NCBI RefSeq assembly: GCF_900010725.2
Contig: NZ_LR734869.1
Span: 86,287 to 150,286, forward strand
DNA: 64,000 bases
Direction of reading: 5' to 3'
DNA from: Planktothrix serta PCC 8927
GTDB taxonomy: Bacteria > Cyanobacteriota > Cyanobacteriia > Cyanobacteriales > Microcoleaceae
Below, in pieces: positions 9,444 to 18,532 of the stretch (the first letter of the stretch is position 1; every line of letters starts with the position of its first letter). Below the pieces are notes generated by a model. The model was given only the letters and a program-made list of their open reading frames with translations. It had not been told where the DNA came from and searched no databases. The translations under genes were made by a program, and so were the position numbers.

Positions 9444-10016
9444 ATGCTTCCTGTGAGTATTTCAACCCTTGTTAGTGTTCCATTAGCTGCCAAATTACGC
9501 ACCTTTAACCCCCGTGAACAAATTCCCCTTTGGTCTAATGCCTTGTGGATAATTGAACGGGGTGTTGTTCGCACCCTCACCTGGACAGAAGACGGAACCT
9601 TAATTAGTTTAGGATATTGGGGACACAACGATGTGATCGGTAAACCCTTAACCCAACTGGAAGCTTATCAAATTGAATCTGTCACCTCCGTTGAAGTCAG
9701 TCTCATCCCTTCAGCAGATTGGTCAAATTATACGGATGCAATTTTAACCCATCTTCGCCAAACGGAAGAACTGCAAAGCATTCTCCATACCCAACGCACA
9801 GAACAACGTTTATTTAATTGTTTAAAATGGCTGGCGAAAAAATTTGGTCGGTTGACACCGGAAGGATTATTGATAGATTTACGTCTAACCCATGCTGATA
9901 TTTCTGATGTCATTGGTACAACAAGAGTGAGTGTCACTCGCATGATGATTAAACTTGAACAAGATGGATTAATTCAACGTCCGGGTCGTCATTGTATTAT
10001 TTTAAATCAGCTATGA
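9444..10016 (+). CDS. Crp/Fnr family transcriptional regulator
   Basis: A 190-residue protein. The N-terminal half is a short, divergent cyclic-nucleotide-type beta-roll (WIIERGVVRTLTWTEDGTLISLGYWG). The C-terminal half has the Crp helix-turn-helix: LTHADISDVIGTTRVSVTRMMIKLEQDGLI. It is shorter than classic Crp (about 210), mostly because the beta-roll is reduced, and the phosphate-binding cassette for cAMP is not recognisable. It is divergent from the padR-efflux operon across 169 bases, so it could act there too, though the target is not shown by the sequence. Confidence 0.85.
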   Translation: MLPVSISTLVSVPLAAKLRTFNPREQIPLWSNALWIIERGVVRTLTWTEDGTLISLGYWGHNDVIGKPLTQLEAYQIESVTSVEVSLIPSADWSNYTDAILTHLRQTEELQSILHTQRTEQRLFNCLKWLAKKFGRLTPEGLLIDLRLTHADISDVIGTTRVSVTRMMIKLEQDGLIQRPGRHCIILNQL

Positions 10017-10090
10017 TAGCGATTAAATTAATAATATGCCCTTGATGGTTGATATCTACTTAGGTGCTTCCCTTCTTCCCAGAGGTTTTT

Positions 10091-12739
10091 CTATTCCTCT
10101 ATCAATATTCCATCAAAATCTGTCAGTGAATCCTCTTCAAGTTCAATTTCATCAACTGCATTATCAGTTAACCCTAGTTCCTTTTTAGCAAATACACGCC
10201 TGGCGCGGCGATCAAGAATCTTGATAATATTAGTTCGATTTTCTTTGATCGCCTCAATATCCTCTTTTTGAATCAACACCATATAGTAACGGGATACTTC
10301 CATCATCCGATAAGCGTACTGGAAAGCATCTCTAGTAAACTCTCCAGTTGTTACAATCATCACCACATCAGCACCCGTTACAAACGTCATCCCGACTTCT
10401 TTCGCTAATACCTCAACATCGACTCGTTTAGTGTTTTTACACTGAATTTGCCAACGGTGATAAACAAAGCGATCTGATGCAGCTAAAACATCTACTTCCC
10501 CTTGTCCCGTTTCATAGTCCCGTTTCCGCCATTTTGTAAATCGAAGACTTGTTAAACGAATCATCCAAATGGCTAACAATTCTAGGGCTTTGCCTTTAAT
10601 ATGTTTATCTGAATGCTCTAAATCATTAACAACATCTTCAAAACTTCGATTGAGTTCGGTTTGGGAAATTTCCGTCATATCTGCAATCGATTCTAACAGT
10701 TTAGACAGTAATTCTCGTTGTGCTTTTTCCGTCAGTTTAACCAGATTAGGTTTAGCACCACGTCCGCCCGTCGTTTTTTCAGTTTCAATCAAACCTACTT
10801 CTACTAACGGCTGAATAATATCTTTAACAAATGACTTTGAAGGAAACCGTACTTTATAAACACTTACCGCATAATTAGCAATATCATTCCATTTGGTTAG
10901 TTCTATAATACTCATTTGGAGCATTGCTAATAGAAAATATTTTTGCTCTGAGGTAAGGGTGTAAATTTCATCAATATAGTCTTTATCAAGTTCTAGGATG
11001 TCATAAACTCGATCCCAATTAATTTCGTAAGTTTTTTCAAATACTCCTGCCTTTTCCAACCATTGCCGCATCGTGCTAACATAGATAGCATTGGGAGAAA
11101 GAGAATACCCCATTTCTTGCAATTCATAACCAATTAGATCTAATTTAGGTTTATCGCCTCTACTATTAATTGCTTCCACCGCTTTTAACAAAGACATTCC
11201 CGTTAAGTTAGTCAGAATATGACGGGCAAAAATTATAGCGACTTCATCACTATCGCTCTGAGAATCTAATATTTCATTAGCAATATCTGTTACTGTGTAT
11301 TGCCAATCCTGATCATTAATTGATTCAACCAATTTGTAAGCACGAAGGGAAAGGAATGTATTCATTGCAAGTTTGCTACGATTTTCCCCTTTTTGTAAAT
11401 CATTTTGTGTTGAGTGACTAGAATAATAACGCTTGGCAATTTCATCCTGTAAAACACGGCGATCAGGTTGACAATCTACACAGAGTTGTATCAGTTCCGG
11501 TAAATTCATCGTTTTAGGTTCAAACTGATGTCCATAAGTAAATTTCAGTTTTTGTTCTGGCATATTATTACTATGGGGTTGAAATAAGTCTAATTGGATA
11601 TAAGTATTTTGAGGCTCAATTGTAGATGATTTCTCAAGATAATCAGGGGCTAAAGTTAGTGCTTTTGCTTTCAGTGCTTTTCTGTCTTTTAATGGAGTAA
11701 CCACCAAGGGCGCATCTTCTTCAAATCGAAACTGTGATGCTTTAATATAATTTTCATCTAATTCAAAGGCTAACCAACGACGTTCAAGGGTTTCAGCCAC
11801 TCGTCCGGTCATGTTTGAACCCGCAAAGGGATCGAGAACTAAATCACCAGGTTCAGTACAAAGTCCGATAACAAATTCAGGTAATGCTTGAGGAAATCGG
11901 GCTGGATGAGCTTTAACTCCTTCTTCTTTACAGCGTCTCTGATAGTAATCATTAGATGCAGTATTAGAAGCAGAAATAATATTGACAGGCTGCGCTAAAT
12001 CATTCTCTAAAATCCAATTAAATTCTCCTAATATGGGTTTTCCAATCAATGTACCTGATTCACACGCAGGATCAGCAATAATATTAGGAGGAATAGCACC
12101 ACCGCGATCATTCTGAAACTTAGTAGAAATATCATGTCCAGACGGGCGTAATTTTGCATCATAGCCATTTTTTAATAGATTTTTCATCGCCTCACTGTAA
12201 GGCCGTAAAACTCTTTTATTATTGGCTTTAGGGTGAGGATCTTTTGATAACCACCAAATTGTATTGACAGCATCTTTAACTCTTTCTCTCCGCACCGTCA
12301 CCCACTCCGCAGGTGTAGGAAGTTTCGCTGGGTTATACCAAAAAAGCTCTTGAGCGAGAAAAAAACCTAAACCCCCTTCTGATTTGGGTTTGCAAAGCTC
12401 TATTACTAACTCAAAATGATACAGCGATCGCACAGGAAAACCTTTAAGCCAAGTTCCTCCAATATCGATCACTAGCGACCCTTGAGGCTTGAGAATCCGA
12501 TAAAATTCACGAGCAAATTTCTTGAACCATTCGACGTATTGATGAGCATCTACATTACCATATTCTTTCTTTCTAACTAAGGCAAAAGGTGGGGAAGTAC
12601 AAATCAGATCGATACTTTCATCAGGCAATTCAGTCATCAGTTCTAAGCTATTACCTAAATAGGCAGAACCTAGCTGAGTTTTGTAGTAAGGATTAGAGCT
12701 AATTTTGCTGTCAATATCAAACTTATAAATACTTTGCAC
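10091..12739 (-). CDS. Single-chain DNA methyltransferase-restriction endonuclease fusion
   Basis: An 882-residue protein. The N-terminal part (about 25-345) is a beta-class DNA methyltransferase: motif IV TSPPFALVRKKEYG at 48-61 comes before motif I DPFAGSNMTG near 303. SPPF is typical of N4-cytosine enzymes such as M.PvuII. A helical, winged-helix-like middle (about 390-690) ends in GGRGAKPNLVKLTEKA. The C-terminal part (about 710-850) looks like an Mrr-type PD-(D/E)XK nuclease: a Glu helix, then GEVDVLA near 747 and WQIQCKN near 763. No separate restriction gene is adjacent, so both activities may sit in one chain. The recognition site is unknown. Confidence 0.8.
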   Translation of the reverse strand: MQSIYKFDIDSKISSNPYYKTQLGSAYLGNSLELMTELPDESIDLICTSPPFALVRKKEYGNVDAHQYVEWFKKFAREFYRILKPQGSLVIDIGGTWLKGFPVRSLYHFELVIELCKPKSEGGLGFFLAQELFWYNPAKLPTPAEWVTVRRERVKDAVNTIWWLSKDPHPKANNKRVLRPYSEAMKNLLKNGYDAKLRPSGHDISTKFQNDRGGAIPPNIIADPACESGTLIGKPILGEFNWILENDLAQPVNIISASNTASNDYYQRRCKEEGVKAHPARFPQALPEFVIGLCTEPGDLVLDPFAGSNMTGRVAETLERRWLAFELDENYIKASQFRFEEDAPLVVTPLKDRKALKAKALTLAPDYLEKSSTIEPQNTYIQLDLFQPHSNNMPEQKLKFTYGHQFEPKTMNLPELIQLCVDCQPDRRVLQDEIAKRYYSSHSTQNDLQKGENRSKLAMNTFLSLRAYKLVESINDQDWQYTVTDIANEILDSQSDSDEVAIIFARHILTNLTGMSLLKAVEAINSRGDKPKLDLIGYELQEMGYSLSPNAIYVSTMRQWLEKAGVFEKTYEINWDRVYDILELDKDYIDEIYTLTSEQKYFLLAMLQMSIIELTKWNDIANYAVSVYKVRFPSKSFVKDIIQPLVEVGLIETEKTTGGRGAKPNLVKLTEKAQRELLSKLLESIADMTEISQTELNRSFEDVVNDLEHSDKHIKGKALELLAIWMIRLTSLRFTKWRKRDYETGQGEVDVLAASDRFVYHRWQIQCKNTKRVDVEVLAKEVGMTFVTGADVVMIVTTGEFTRDAFQYAYRMMEVSRYYMVLIQKEDIEAIKENRTNIIKILDRRARRVFAKKELGLTDNAVDEIELEEDSLTDFDGILIEE

Positions 12740-12787
12740 AATTTCACTTTCCTATAATTATCCAGAGATAAAAAGTAACGCCTTTTA

Positions 12788-14164
12788 TCAGCGCGTTATA
12801 AATTTTTGCAAATATCTTAAACAATAAACAACATCAGGATGGTTGCGGATGCTTCTCATCGGTGACGTGATTTTCCATGATAGGCTATTTTCTCTCCTCT
12901 CAATGAGTTGAGCTTGTTGTTGAATCTCCTGAACTTGCTGCTGGATCACGGCATTTTGGGCTTGTAATTTTGATCGCATGGCTTGATTAAAAAGAAAATT
13001 GATCGTATGCAATTTTGATATTTTATGTTCTCCACAATGTTTGCTGAAGCGTTCATGAACATCAACTAATTCATAAATAGCTTCTTGATAAGCTTCAGGA
13101 ATAAGAGTCTCTTTTGTATTATAACGAAAGCGGCGAAAGAGCATCATGACACTATATTGTAAACAATCCTCTGCTTTTTCATATTCTTGCTGATCACACC
13201 AATTTCTCGCCTCATCTATGCTTTGCCGAATACTCTGAAGATCTACCAAATAGTTCCATACAGAGACAGTTACTCCATTATCAATCATGGGAATTTGTTC
13301 TGCATCAAATATTCGTGATGATTTCGGGCCTAATTGGGTAATTACAAATACTAAATCCGTTACTCCAGCCTCTTTTGCTAATTCTTGAGCACGTCGCAAT
13401 TGCTCAGGAGTATCATTATGAGAAAATAAAATATACTTCCAAATTGTTTTAATCGGTTTCTGTTGCTGACGAGCATCACTCGCAAAATCTTTCATAAATT
13501 TAAAGGCTTTTTGGAAGTCTCCATTCTGACGATAAGGGACATAGGAGGGCTGATCAATTCCATCAATAGCAAAGATGATCTCATCCAGTCCAGAAGATAC
13601 ATATTCTGGCTGATAAAAACCATGAGCGTTAGTACACATTGTGATTTTTGTCGTTGGAAACAACTGTTTAGCCAGTTGAATCATTTGGCAAAGATTCTTA
13701 TTTAATAAAGGTTCACCGTGTCCTTGAAAATCAATTGTCTGAATGTGGATATGCTGGCGTTGTAGGTCGCACAGAATTTTTTCCAATACGGTAATATCCA
13801 GGTCATAGGGAGGCGATATTCGGGTTTTTCGTTCCCCTGGAGTCATGCAACCGGGACATACCAGGGTACACCGAATGGTCGGCTCGACCTGGAAGACAAG
13901 GATTTCTTTATTCTCAGAAAAGGAGGAGTTGTATTGCAGATGTTTGGCGAGACAATAACATTGGGTACAAAACTCAGGAAACGGCATTTCATTCTGAGAG
14001 AGTTTATTTCTGATCTGTTGAAAAGTCTTCCCCAGATAAACATCTTGCCCATAATCAAGAACGGTTTCAAAGGGTTGTAGAGTTAATAAACTGCCATAAT
14101 CGTCCCAACAGGCTAATGAGCCATTCGCTCGCAAAAAGATACTATGGTTTGAATTACAATCCAT
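12788..14164 (-). CDS. Radical SAM protein with glycosyltransferase-like C-terminal tail
   Basis: A 458-residue protein. The cluster-binding motif CTLVCPGC (CX3CX2C) is near residue 102, after EPTIR; a GHGEPLLNK strand follows, the usual Gly-rich SAM contact. An extra N-terminal Cys pair (CTQCYC, near 66) may bind metal. After the radical SAM core (about 95-290) comes a helical region, a Gln-rich coiled coil (about 395-425) and a closing SLSWKITSPMRSIRN. That last motif is common at the ends of bacterial glycosyltransferases in surface-polysaccharide loci. The reaction is unknown. It follows the fused restriction gene after 48 bases on the same strand. Confidence 0.8.
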   Translation of the reverse strand: MDCNSNHSIFLRANGSLACWDDYGSLLTLQPFETVLDYGQDVYLGKTFQQIRNKLSQNEMPFPEFCTQCYCLAKHLQYNSSFSENKEILVFQVEPTIRCTLVCPGCMTPGERKTRISPPYDLDITVLEKILCDLQRQHIHIQTIDFQGHGEPLLNKNLCQMIQLAKQLFPTTKITMCTNAHGFYQPEYVSSGLDEIIFAIDGIDQPSYVPYRQNGDFQKAFKFMKDFASDARQQQKPIKTIWKYILFSHNDTPEQLRRAQELAKEAGVTDLVFVITQLGPKSSRIFDAEQIPMIDNGVTVSVWNYLVDLQSIRQSIDEARNWCDQQEYEKAEDCLQYSVMMLFRRFRYNTKETLIPEAYQEAIYELVDVHERFSKHCGEHKISKLHTINFLFNQAMRSKLQAQNAVIQQQVQEIQQQAQLIERRENSLSWKITSPMRSIRNHPDVVYCLRYLQKFITR

Positions 14165-14316
14165 TATTTTTTCCCTAATTTACTATCTCTCTAAGGATTA
14201 AATATAGCAAAAGTTTGGGTATATTCAACCTCTAGGGAACAATAAAGAGAAACTTTTGGTATATATATGTTCTTAATTATTCAATTTTTGGGGTACAGAA
14301 AACAGTTTTACCTAAC

Positions 14317-14583
14317 CTAAAATTGAGCGCGAATTGTAAAGGAATAATCGCCACCAGGTTCTAATTGATAATCATACTTTTCTAAAAACCGTCCCAAGGG
14401 TTCTTGAATTAATGCTCGTCCTTGGGACGGTTGAATTGTGAGTTTTTTGGTGTGTCGAAATCGCCATTGAAATCGCCACTCATAATCACCAGCACTGACT
14501 TCTCCTTCGAGAAGACCCTGTTGCCAAGATTGTCGCGTAATTCTAACATACGCTGTTGTTTCAGGTAAACTTTGAGAACTCAC
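14317..14583 (-). CDS. DUF3146-like small cyanobacterial protein
   Basis: An 88-residue protein with an alternating beta pattern: VRITRQSWQQGLLEGEV, then YEWRFQWRFR, and an end LEPGGDYSFTIRAQF. I associate this pattern with DUF3146, a small cyanobacterial family of unknown function. It has no signal or membrane segment. Its ATG overlaps the stop of pth (ATGA-type, 4 bases), so the two genes are translationally coupled. Overlap with a tRNA-recycling gene does not prove a shared function. Confidence 0.6.
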   Translation of the reverse strand: MSSQSLPETTAYVRITRQSWQQGLLEGEVSAGDYEWRFQWRFRHTKKLTIQPSQGRALIQEPLGRFLEKYDYQLEPGGDYSFTIRAQF

Positions 14584-15227
14584 TCTGTAGGATCAACAAA
14601 ACTACGATTATTGTACAGACTCATTGCTTTTTCGACACCTTGATGCAAACTCAAATCAATTGCTTCTCCCACCCATTTTAGAACTTGTTCCATAACTTGC
14701 ATTTCCGTTAAGGAAAATTTTCCCAGAACGTAAGAAACCGTTTCCCGCTCACTGGTGACAGAAGTTGACTTGGGTTTACCAATTCCAATTCGCAACCGAG
14801 GAAAATTTTGAGTTCCTAAATGGGAAATAGTAGATTTCATTCCATTATGACCTCCGGCGGAACCGGACAGCCGCAGCCGCAACCGTCCTAATGGTAAATC
14901 CATATCATCATAAATGATTAATACCGAAGTTGGAGGTAGTTTATACCAATCAACGACAGCACGAATGGCTTGTCCTGATAAGTTCATATAGGTCAGTGGC
15001 TTTAACAAGCGAATTTTCTCTCCAGAGGATGTTACTCCTTCGCCGAATTTTCCTTTAAATTTGCGATTTTCTGAAATTGGAATTCGCCAAGCTGTTGCTA
15101 AAGCATCAATAGCCTCAAAACCAATATTGTGTCGGGTTTGATTATATTTAGCTTCGGGATTTCCTAAACCTACAATTAATTGCGGAACAATTAATGTCTT
15201 AGCAGGCGTAACCTCCATCATGATCAT
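14580..15227 (-). CDS. pth: Peptidyl-tRNA hydrolase
   Basis: Releases tRNA from peptidyl-tRNA dropped by stalled ribosomes. The family motif VGLGNPEAKYNQTRHNIGF carries the catalytic His, and YDDMDLPLGRLRLR with GSAGGHNGMKS marks the substrate channel. The core is about 195 residues. The start is uncertain: a GTG at 15239 and ATGs at 15227, 15221 and 15218 are all in frame before the conserved core, and none has a clear ribosome site; 15227 is the first ATG. It is co-transcribed with the DUF3146-like gene. Confidence 0.95.
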   Translation of the reverse strand: MIMMEVTPAKTLIVPQLIVGLGNPEAKYNQTRHNIGFEAIDALATAWRIPISENRKFKGKFGEGVTSSGEKIRLLKPLTYMNLSGQAIRAVVDWYKLPPTSVLIIYDDMDLPLGRLRLRLSGSAGGHNGMKSTISHLGTQNFPRLRIGIGKPKSTSVTSERETVSYVLGKFSLTEMQVMEQVLKWVGEAIDLSLHQGVEKAMSLYNNRSFVDPTE

Positions 15228-15286
15228 CGTTGATATCACTTAATAACATTCATTCTGAAGTATAGCCCTTTGATTCTCGTTAAGCA

Positions 15287-15547
15287 TTAATCAATCGAGT
15301 TAATTTGTTCCTCTTTTGGGCGGGATGCTACCGTTGAGTTATTTTCAGGCTTGATTTTGGTCGTTTCTTCTAACTGTTGGGCTTCCCGTTTAAATTCATT
15401 CTCAAACTCTCTGGAAGCTTGTTGAAAGCCTTTGAGAGCTTTTCCCAAACTACTGCCAATTTCCGGTAATTTTTTAGGGCCGAAAATCAACAGAGCCAAA
15501 ACCAAAATCACAGCCATTTCGGGTAAACCAATTCCAAATATATTCAC
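15287..15547 (-). CDS. tatA: Twin-arginine translocase subunit TatA/TatE
   Basis: An 86-residue protein with one N-terminal membrane helix (MAVILVLALLIF) followed directly by FGPKKLPEIGSSLGKALKGF, the conserved hinge and amphipathic helix of TatA/E. A charged tail of about 40 residues follows. It forms the pore-like part of the Tat system, moving folded proteins across the thylakoid or plasma membrane. Glu versus other residues in the helix does not clearly separate TatA from TatB here; the short length favours TatA/E. Confidence 0.9.
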   Translation of the reverse strand: MNIFGIGLPEMAVILVLALLIFGPKKLPEIGSSLGKALKGFQQASREFENEFKREAQQLEETTKIKPENNSTVASRPKEEQINSID

Positions 15548-15601
15548 TAAAATACTCTCCTAAGTTCTAAAAAAATAACCCTTATACATTATAAATAGAA
15601 A

Positions 15602-15715
15602 ATCGTGAACTGTGCTTTTCAACTCTCAACAAGTAGAAATACAGAATTTAGGTTGATGATTTTTAATAAAAATACTTCAAACCTATCTCCTAAATCCCTG
15701 GTCACAGTTCACGAT
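15602..15715. repeat. Inverted repeat between tatA and psbH
   Basis: A perfect 13-bp arm ATCGTGAACTGTG at 15602-15614 is matched by its reverse complement CACAGTTCACGAT at 15703-15715, 88 bases apart. It could be a small palindromic insertion or part of the 3' region of psbH transcripts. Confidence 0.6.
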
Positions 15716-15735
15716 CAACCGGATTTTAAACTTGA

Positions 15736-15939
15736 TTAGCGGGTTAAATTAGCCCAGTTCACATCCACATTTTCAAGTAGCAGTGAGGAGTTATAAATCT
15801 GTAAAATAATTAACAGAAACACGAAAAACAGCCCCATAAACACTGCCATTACAGGAGTTGTTCCCCAACCTGGAGAAACTTTACCATACTCAGAATTTAA
15901 AGGTCTTAGTACATCTCCTAACCAAGTCCGTTGTGCCAT
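15736..15939 (-). CDS. psbH: Photosystem II protein PsbH
   Basis: A 67-residue one-helix thylakoid protein. The sequence [25 protein letters not shown] is the conserved stromal N-terminus, and [23 protein letters not shown] is the membrane helix followed by the conserved Asn-Ser. PsbH stabilises the Qb side of photosystem II and assembly with CP47. As in many cyanobacteria it lies head-to-head with psbN. The length matches the family. Confidence 0.97.
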   Translation of the reverse strand: MAQRTWLGDVLRPLNSEYGKVSPGWGTTPVMAVFMGLFFVFLLIILQIYNSSLLLENVDVNWANLTR

Positions 15940-15982
15940 AGTTCACCTAAATTTTTTACATCAACAAAATTTTATCTGGATT

Positions 15983-16027
15983 TTGGACACTCTCACAGCT
16001 TCAAGCGAGGGAAGACATGAGAGGCTT
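15983..16027 (-). mobile_element. Possible IS605-type end remnant
   Basis: Read on the minus strand, CTCTCA and TGAGAG arms enclose GCTTGAAGC, and the stem is followed by TGTCC. This resembles the end found after the tnpB remnant near 3150 (both contain TGAGAGTGTC). No transposase sequence accompanies it. Confidence 0.3.
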
Positions 16028-16172
16028 AGGCTAATGTTACCCGATTTAGGTGTCCCAATTTCGGATTAAACACGATATCTCGGCTCCAGCACCAAAACAA
16101 TTGGCTTAAATTGTCTTAAGTTTTGTGAGTATTTTATTATAGAAGCACACGAATAACAAGGAATTAATCATA

Positions 16173-16304
16173 ATGGAACCCGCATTAGCTCTTAGCATTT
16201 CCATTGCTGCGGTTGTGATCGCCCTGACAGGATATGCGATCTACACAGCTTTCGGCCCTACTTCTACTGACCTGCGCGACCCCTTTGAAGAACACGAAGA
16301 CTAA
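16173..16304 (+). CDS. psbN: Photosystem II assembly protein PsbN
   Basis: A 43-residue protein. It starts [18 protein letters not shown], one membrane helix, continues [13 protein letters not shown] and ends [10 protein letters not shown], all diagnostic of PsbN. It helps assemble photosystem II rather than being a core subunit. It is divergent from psbH across 233 bases. AAGGAATT just upstream of the ATG is a plausible ribosome site. Confidence 0.96.
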   Translation: MEPALALSISIAAVVIALTGYAIYTAFGPTSTDLRDPFEEHED

Positions 16305-16317
16305 TATTAGGATGTGT

Positions 16318-16338
16318 GGAACAGGCATCTTGCCTGTT
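16318..16338. repeat. Dispersed hairpin repeat, copy 1
   Basis: GGAACAGGCA TCT TGCCTGTT forms an 8-bp stem AACAGGCA/TGCCTGTT with loop TCT, 14 bases after the psbN stop. An identical 21-base copy is at 49149-49169. It may serve as a transcript end here, but the T-tract is missing. Confidence 0.75.
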
Positions 16339-16447
16339 CAGTGGAGTGTCGGGGAAGAAGATAAAAGGAAGAGCAGGGTTAAGTTTTAAGATTTTAATCG
16401 GGTTTCTAAGTTAAAATAAACAGTTTGGCAGCATAAATACGACCATT

Positions 16448-17548
16448 ATGGGCAACACATTTGGGCATTTGTTTCGGATCACGACCTTTGGAGAATCTCA
16501 CGGTGGGGCGGTGGGAGTTGTCATCGATGGTTGCCCTCCCCGATTAAAAATTAATATTACAGATATTCAGACTGAATTAGATCGGCGTCGCCCTGGACAA
16601 AGCAAAATTACCACTCCTCGCAAAGAAACCGATACCTGTGACATTCTTAGTGGAGTCTTTGAGGGGCAAACCTTGGGAACCCCGATTATGATTATGGTGC
16701 GAAACCAAGATACTCGCCCCCAAGATTATAGTGATATGGCACTCAAATATCGCCCATCCCATGCCGATGCCACTTATGATGCTAAATATGGGATTAGAAA
16801 TTGGCAAGGAGGAGGACGTTCCTCGGCGCGAGAAACCATTGGACGAGTCGCAGCCGGGGCGATCGCTAAAAAAATCCTTAAACAATTCGCTGGGGTGGAA
16901 ATTATTGGGTATGTTAAACGGATTCAAGATTTAGAAGGTATCGTTGATCCCAATAGTGTCACATTAGAACAAGTTGAAAGTAATATTGTGCGCTGTCCCG
17001 ATGACGATTGTGCCGAAAAAATGATAGAACGGATTGAACAAGTTCGGGATCAAGGAGACTCTATTGGTGGCGTGGTGGAATGTGTCGCTCGAAATGTTCC
17101 TCAAGGGCTCGGATCTCCGGTCTTTGATAAACTAGAGGCAGATCTTGCCAAAGGGGTCATGTCCTTACCCGCCAGTAAAGGGTTTGAAATTGGCTCCGGC
17201 TTTGCGGGAACGCTCCTCAAGGGGAGTGAGCATAACGATGAATTTTATAGTGATCCGACGGGTAAAATCCGAACGGTCACAAATCGATCGGGTGGAATTC
17301 AGGGTGGCATTTCCAACGGAGAAAACATTATTATCCGAGTAGCATTTAAGCCAACTGCTACAATTCGGAAAGAACAACGTACTGTTACCCATGAGGGAGA
17401 AGAAACGTTGTTAGCGGCGAAAGGACGGCATGACCCCTGTGTTTTACCCAGGGCGGTGCCAATGGTAGAAGCGATGGTTGCCCTTGTCCTGTGCGATCAT
17501 TTGCTGCGTCATCATGGTCAGTGTGGAACTTTGAAGCCTGAAGAATAA
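16448..17548 (+). CDS. aroC: Chorismate synthase
   Basis: A 366-residue enzyme for the last shikimate-pathway step, 5-enolpyruvylshikimate 3-phosphate to chorismate, using reduced FMN. Signatures are FGESHG near the N-terminus, [14 protein letters not shown] and [18 protein letters not shown] in the middle, and the final [14 protein letters not shown] and [17 protein letters not shown]. Length matches the bacterial family. The MBL-fold gene begins 2 bases after its stop, so they are probably co-transcribed. Confidence 0.97.
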   Translation: MGNTFGHLFRITTFGESHGGAVGVVIDGCPPRLKINITDIQTELDRRRPGQSKITTPRKETDTCDILSGVFEGQTLGTPIMIMVRNQDTRPQDYSDMALKYRPSHADATYDAKYGIRNWQGGGRSSARETIGRVAAGAIAKKILKQFAGVEIIGYVKRIQDLEGIVDPNSVTLEQVESNIVRCPDDDCAEKMIERIEQVRDQGDSIGGVVECVARNVPQGLGSPVFDKLEADLAKGVMSLPASKGFEIGSGFAGTLLKGSEHNDEFYSDPTGKIRTVTNRSGGIQGGISNGENIIIRVAFKPTATIRKEQRTVTHEGEETLLAAKGRHDPCVLPRAVPMVEAMVALVLCDHLLRHHGQCGTLKPEE

Positions 17549-17550
17549 AA

Positions 17551-18462
17551 ATGGAAAGCAGCCTATCGTCTGTTGGGGTCATTCCTCAGAAGCACTCTAA
17601 CTTATCCGATCCCAACTCCAACCCAGAAGATTTTGTTGTACAGTTCTGGGGGGTTCGCGGGAGTATTCCCACCCCCGGAAAAGAAACTATTCGTTATGGG
17701 GGAAATACCTCTTGTTTGGAAATGCGAGTAGCGGGTAAACGCCTAATTTTTGACGGCGGCACTGGCTTACGAGTCTTAGGAGATCAGTTACTCCAAGAAA
17801 TACCTGTGGAAGCGTATATGTTTTTTACGCACTACCATTGGGATCATATTCAAGGATTTCCCCTATTTACCCCAGCATTTATGCAGGGAAATTGTTTTCA
17901 TATTTATGGAGCAATTCCACCGGATGGGGACTCGATGAAACAGCATTTTATCGAACGAATTTTACACCCGAATTCTCCAGTTCCCCTCAAAGGAATTCAA
18001 GCCGATTTGAGATTTTATACTCTGAAGCCTGGAGATTCGATGATGTTGGATGATATTCTGATTGAAACTGGACAACTCAACCATCCGAATACGGCAATGG
18101 GTTATCGGATTACCTGGAAGGGACGCACGGCGGTTTATTGTTCTGATACCGAACATTTGCCCGATGGCTTGGATGAAAATGTCTTAAATCTGTCTCAGAA
18201 TGCCGATGTCTTGATTTACGATGCCATGTACAGCGATGAGGAGTATCATAATCCTAAATCTCCTAAAATTGGTTGGGGACATTCTACTTGGCAAGAAGCC
18301 GTGAAAATGGCCGAAGCTGCTGGAGTCAAGCGAGTGGTGATTTTCCATCATGATCCTTCCCACAGCGATGATTTTCTCGATCAGGTAGAACAGGATGTTC
18401 AAGCGGTATTTCCCAAGGCAATTATGGCACGGGAAGGGTTAGTCGTTCCTGTTGGATTTTAG
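17551..18462 (+). CDS. Metallo-beta-lactamase-fold hydrolase
   Basis: A 303-residue protein. After about 25 polar residues, VQFWGVRGSIPTPG opens the fold; FTHYHWDHIQGFPLF is the HxHxDH metal site; later VYCSDTEHLPDG and VIFHHDPSHSDD supply further ligands. The start resembles the PhnP/cyclic-phosphodiesterase-like branch (WGVRGSxP), so a phosphodiester or cyclic-nucleotide substrate is more likely than a beta-lactam. The substrate is not known. It is coupled to aroC by a 2-base gap, with no obvious pathway link. Confidence 0.85.
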   Translation: MESSLSSVGVIPQKHSNLSDPNSNPEDFVVQFWGVRGSIPTPGKETIRYGGNTSCLEMRVAGKRLIFDGGTGLRVLGDQLLQEIPVEAYMFFTHYHWDHIQGFPLFTPAFMQGNCFHIYGAIPPDGDSMKQHFIERILHPNSPVPLKGIQADLRFYTLKPGDSMMLDDILIETGQLNHPNTAMGYRITWKGRTAVYCSDTEHLPDGLDENVLNLSQNADVLIYDAMYSDEEYHNPKSPKIGWGHSTWQEAVKMAEAAGVKRVVIFHHDPSHSDDFLDQVEQDVQAVFPKAIMAREGLVVPVGF

Positions 18463-18532
18463 GGAATCGTAATACTCTTAGCGACAACAACCAGAGTATT
18501 ATGAGTAGGTAAAGTTTAGAAGACATTAGACG

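Noticed and set aside
10091-12739. Standard type IIG enzyme
   Set aside because: Domain order is methyltransferase first and Mrr-like nuclease last, unlike the usual IIG order.
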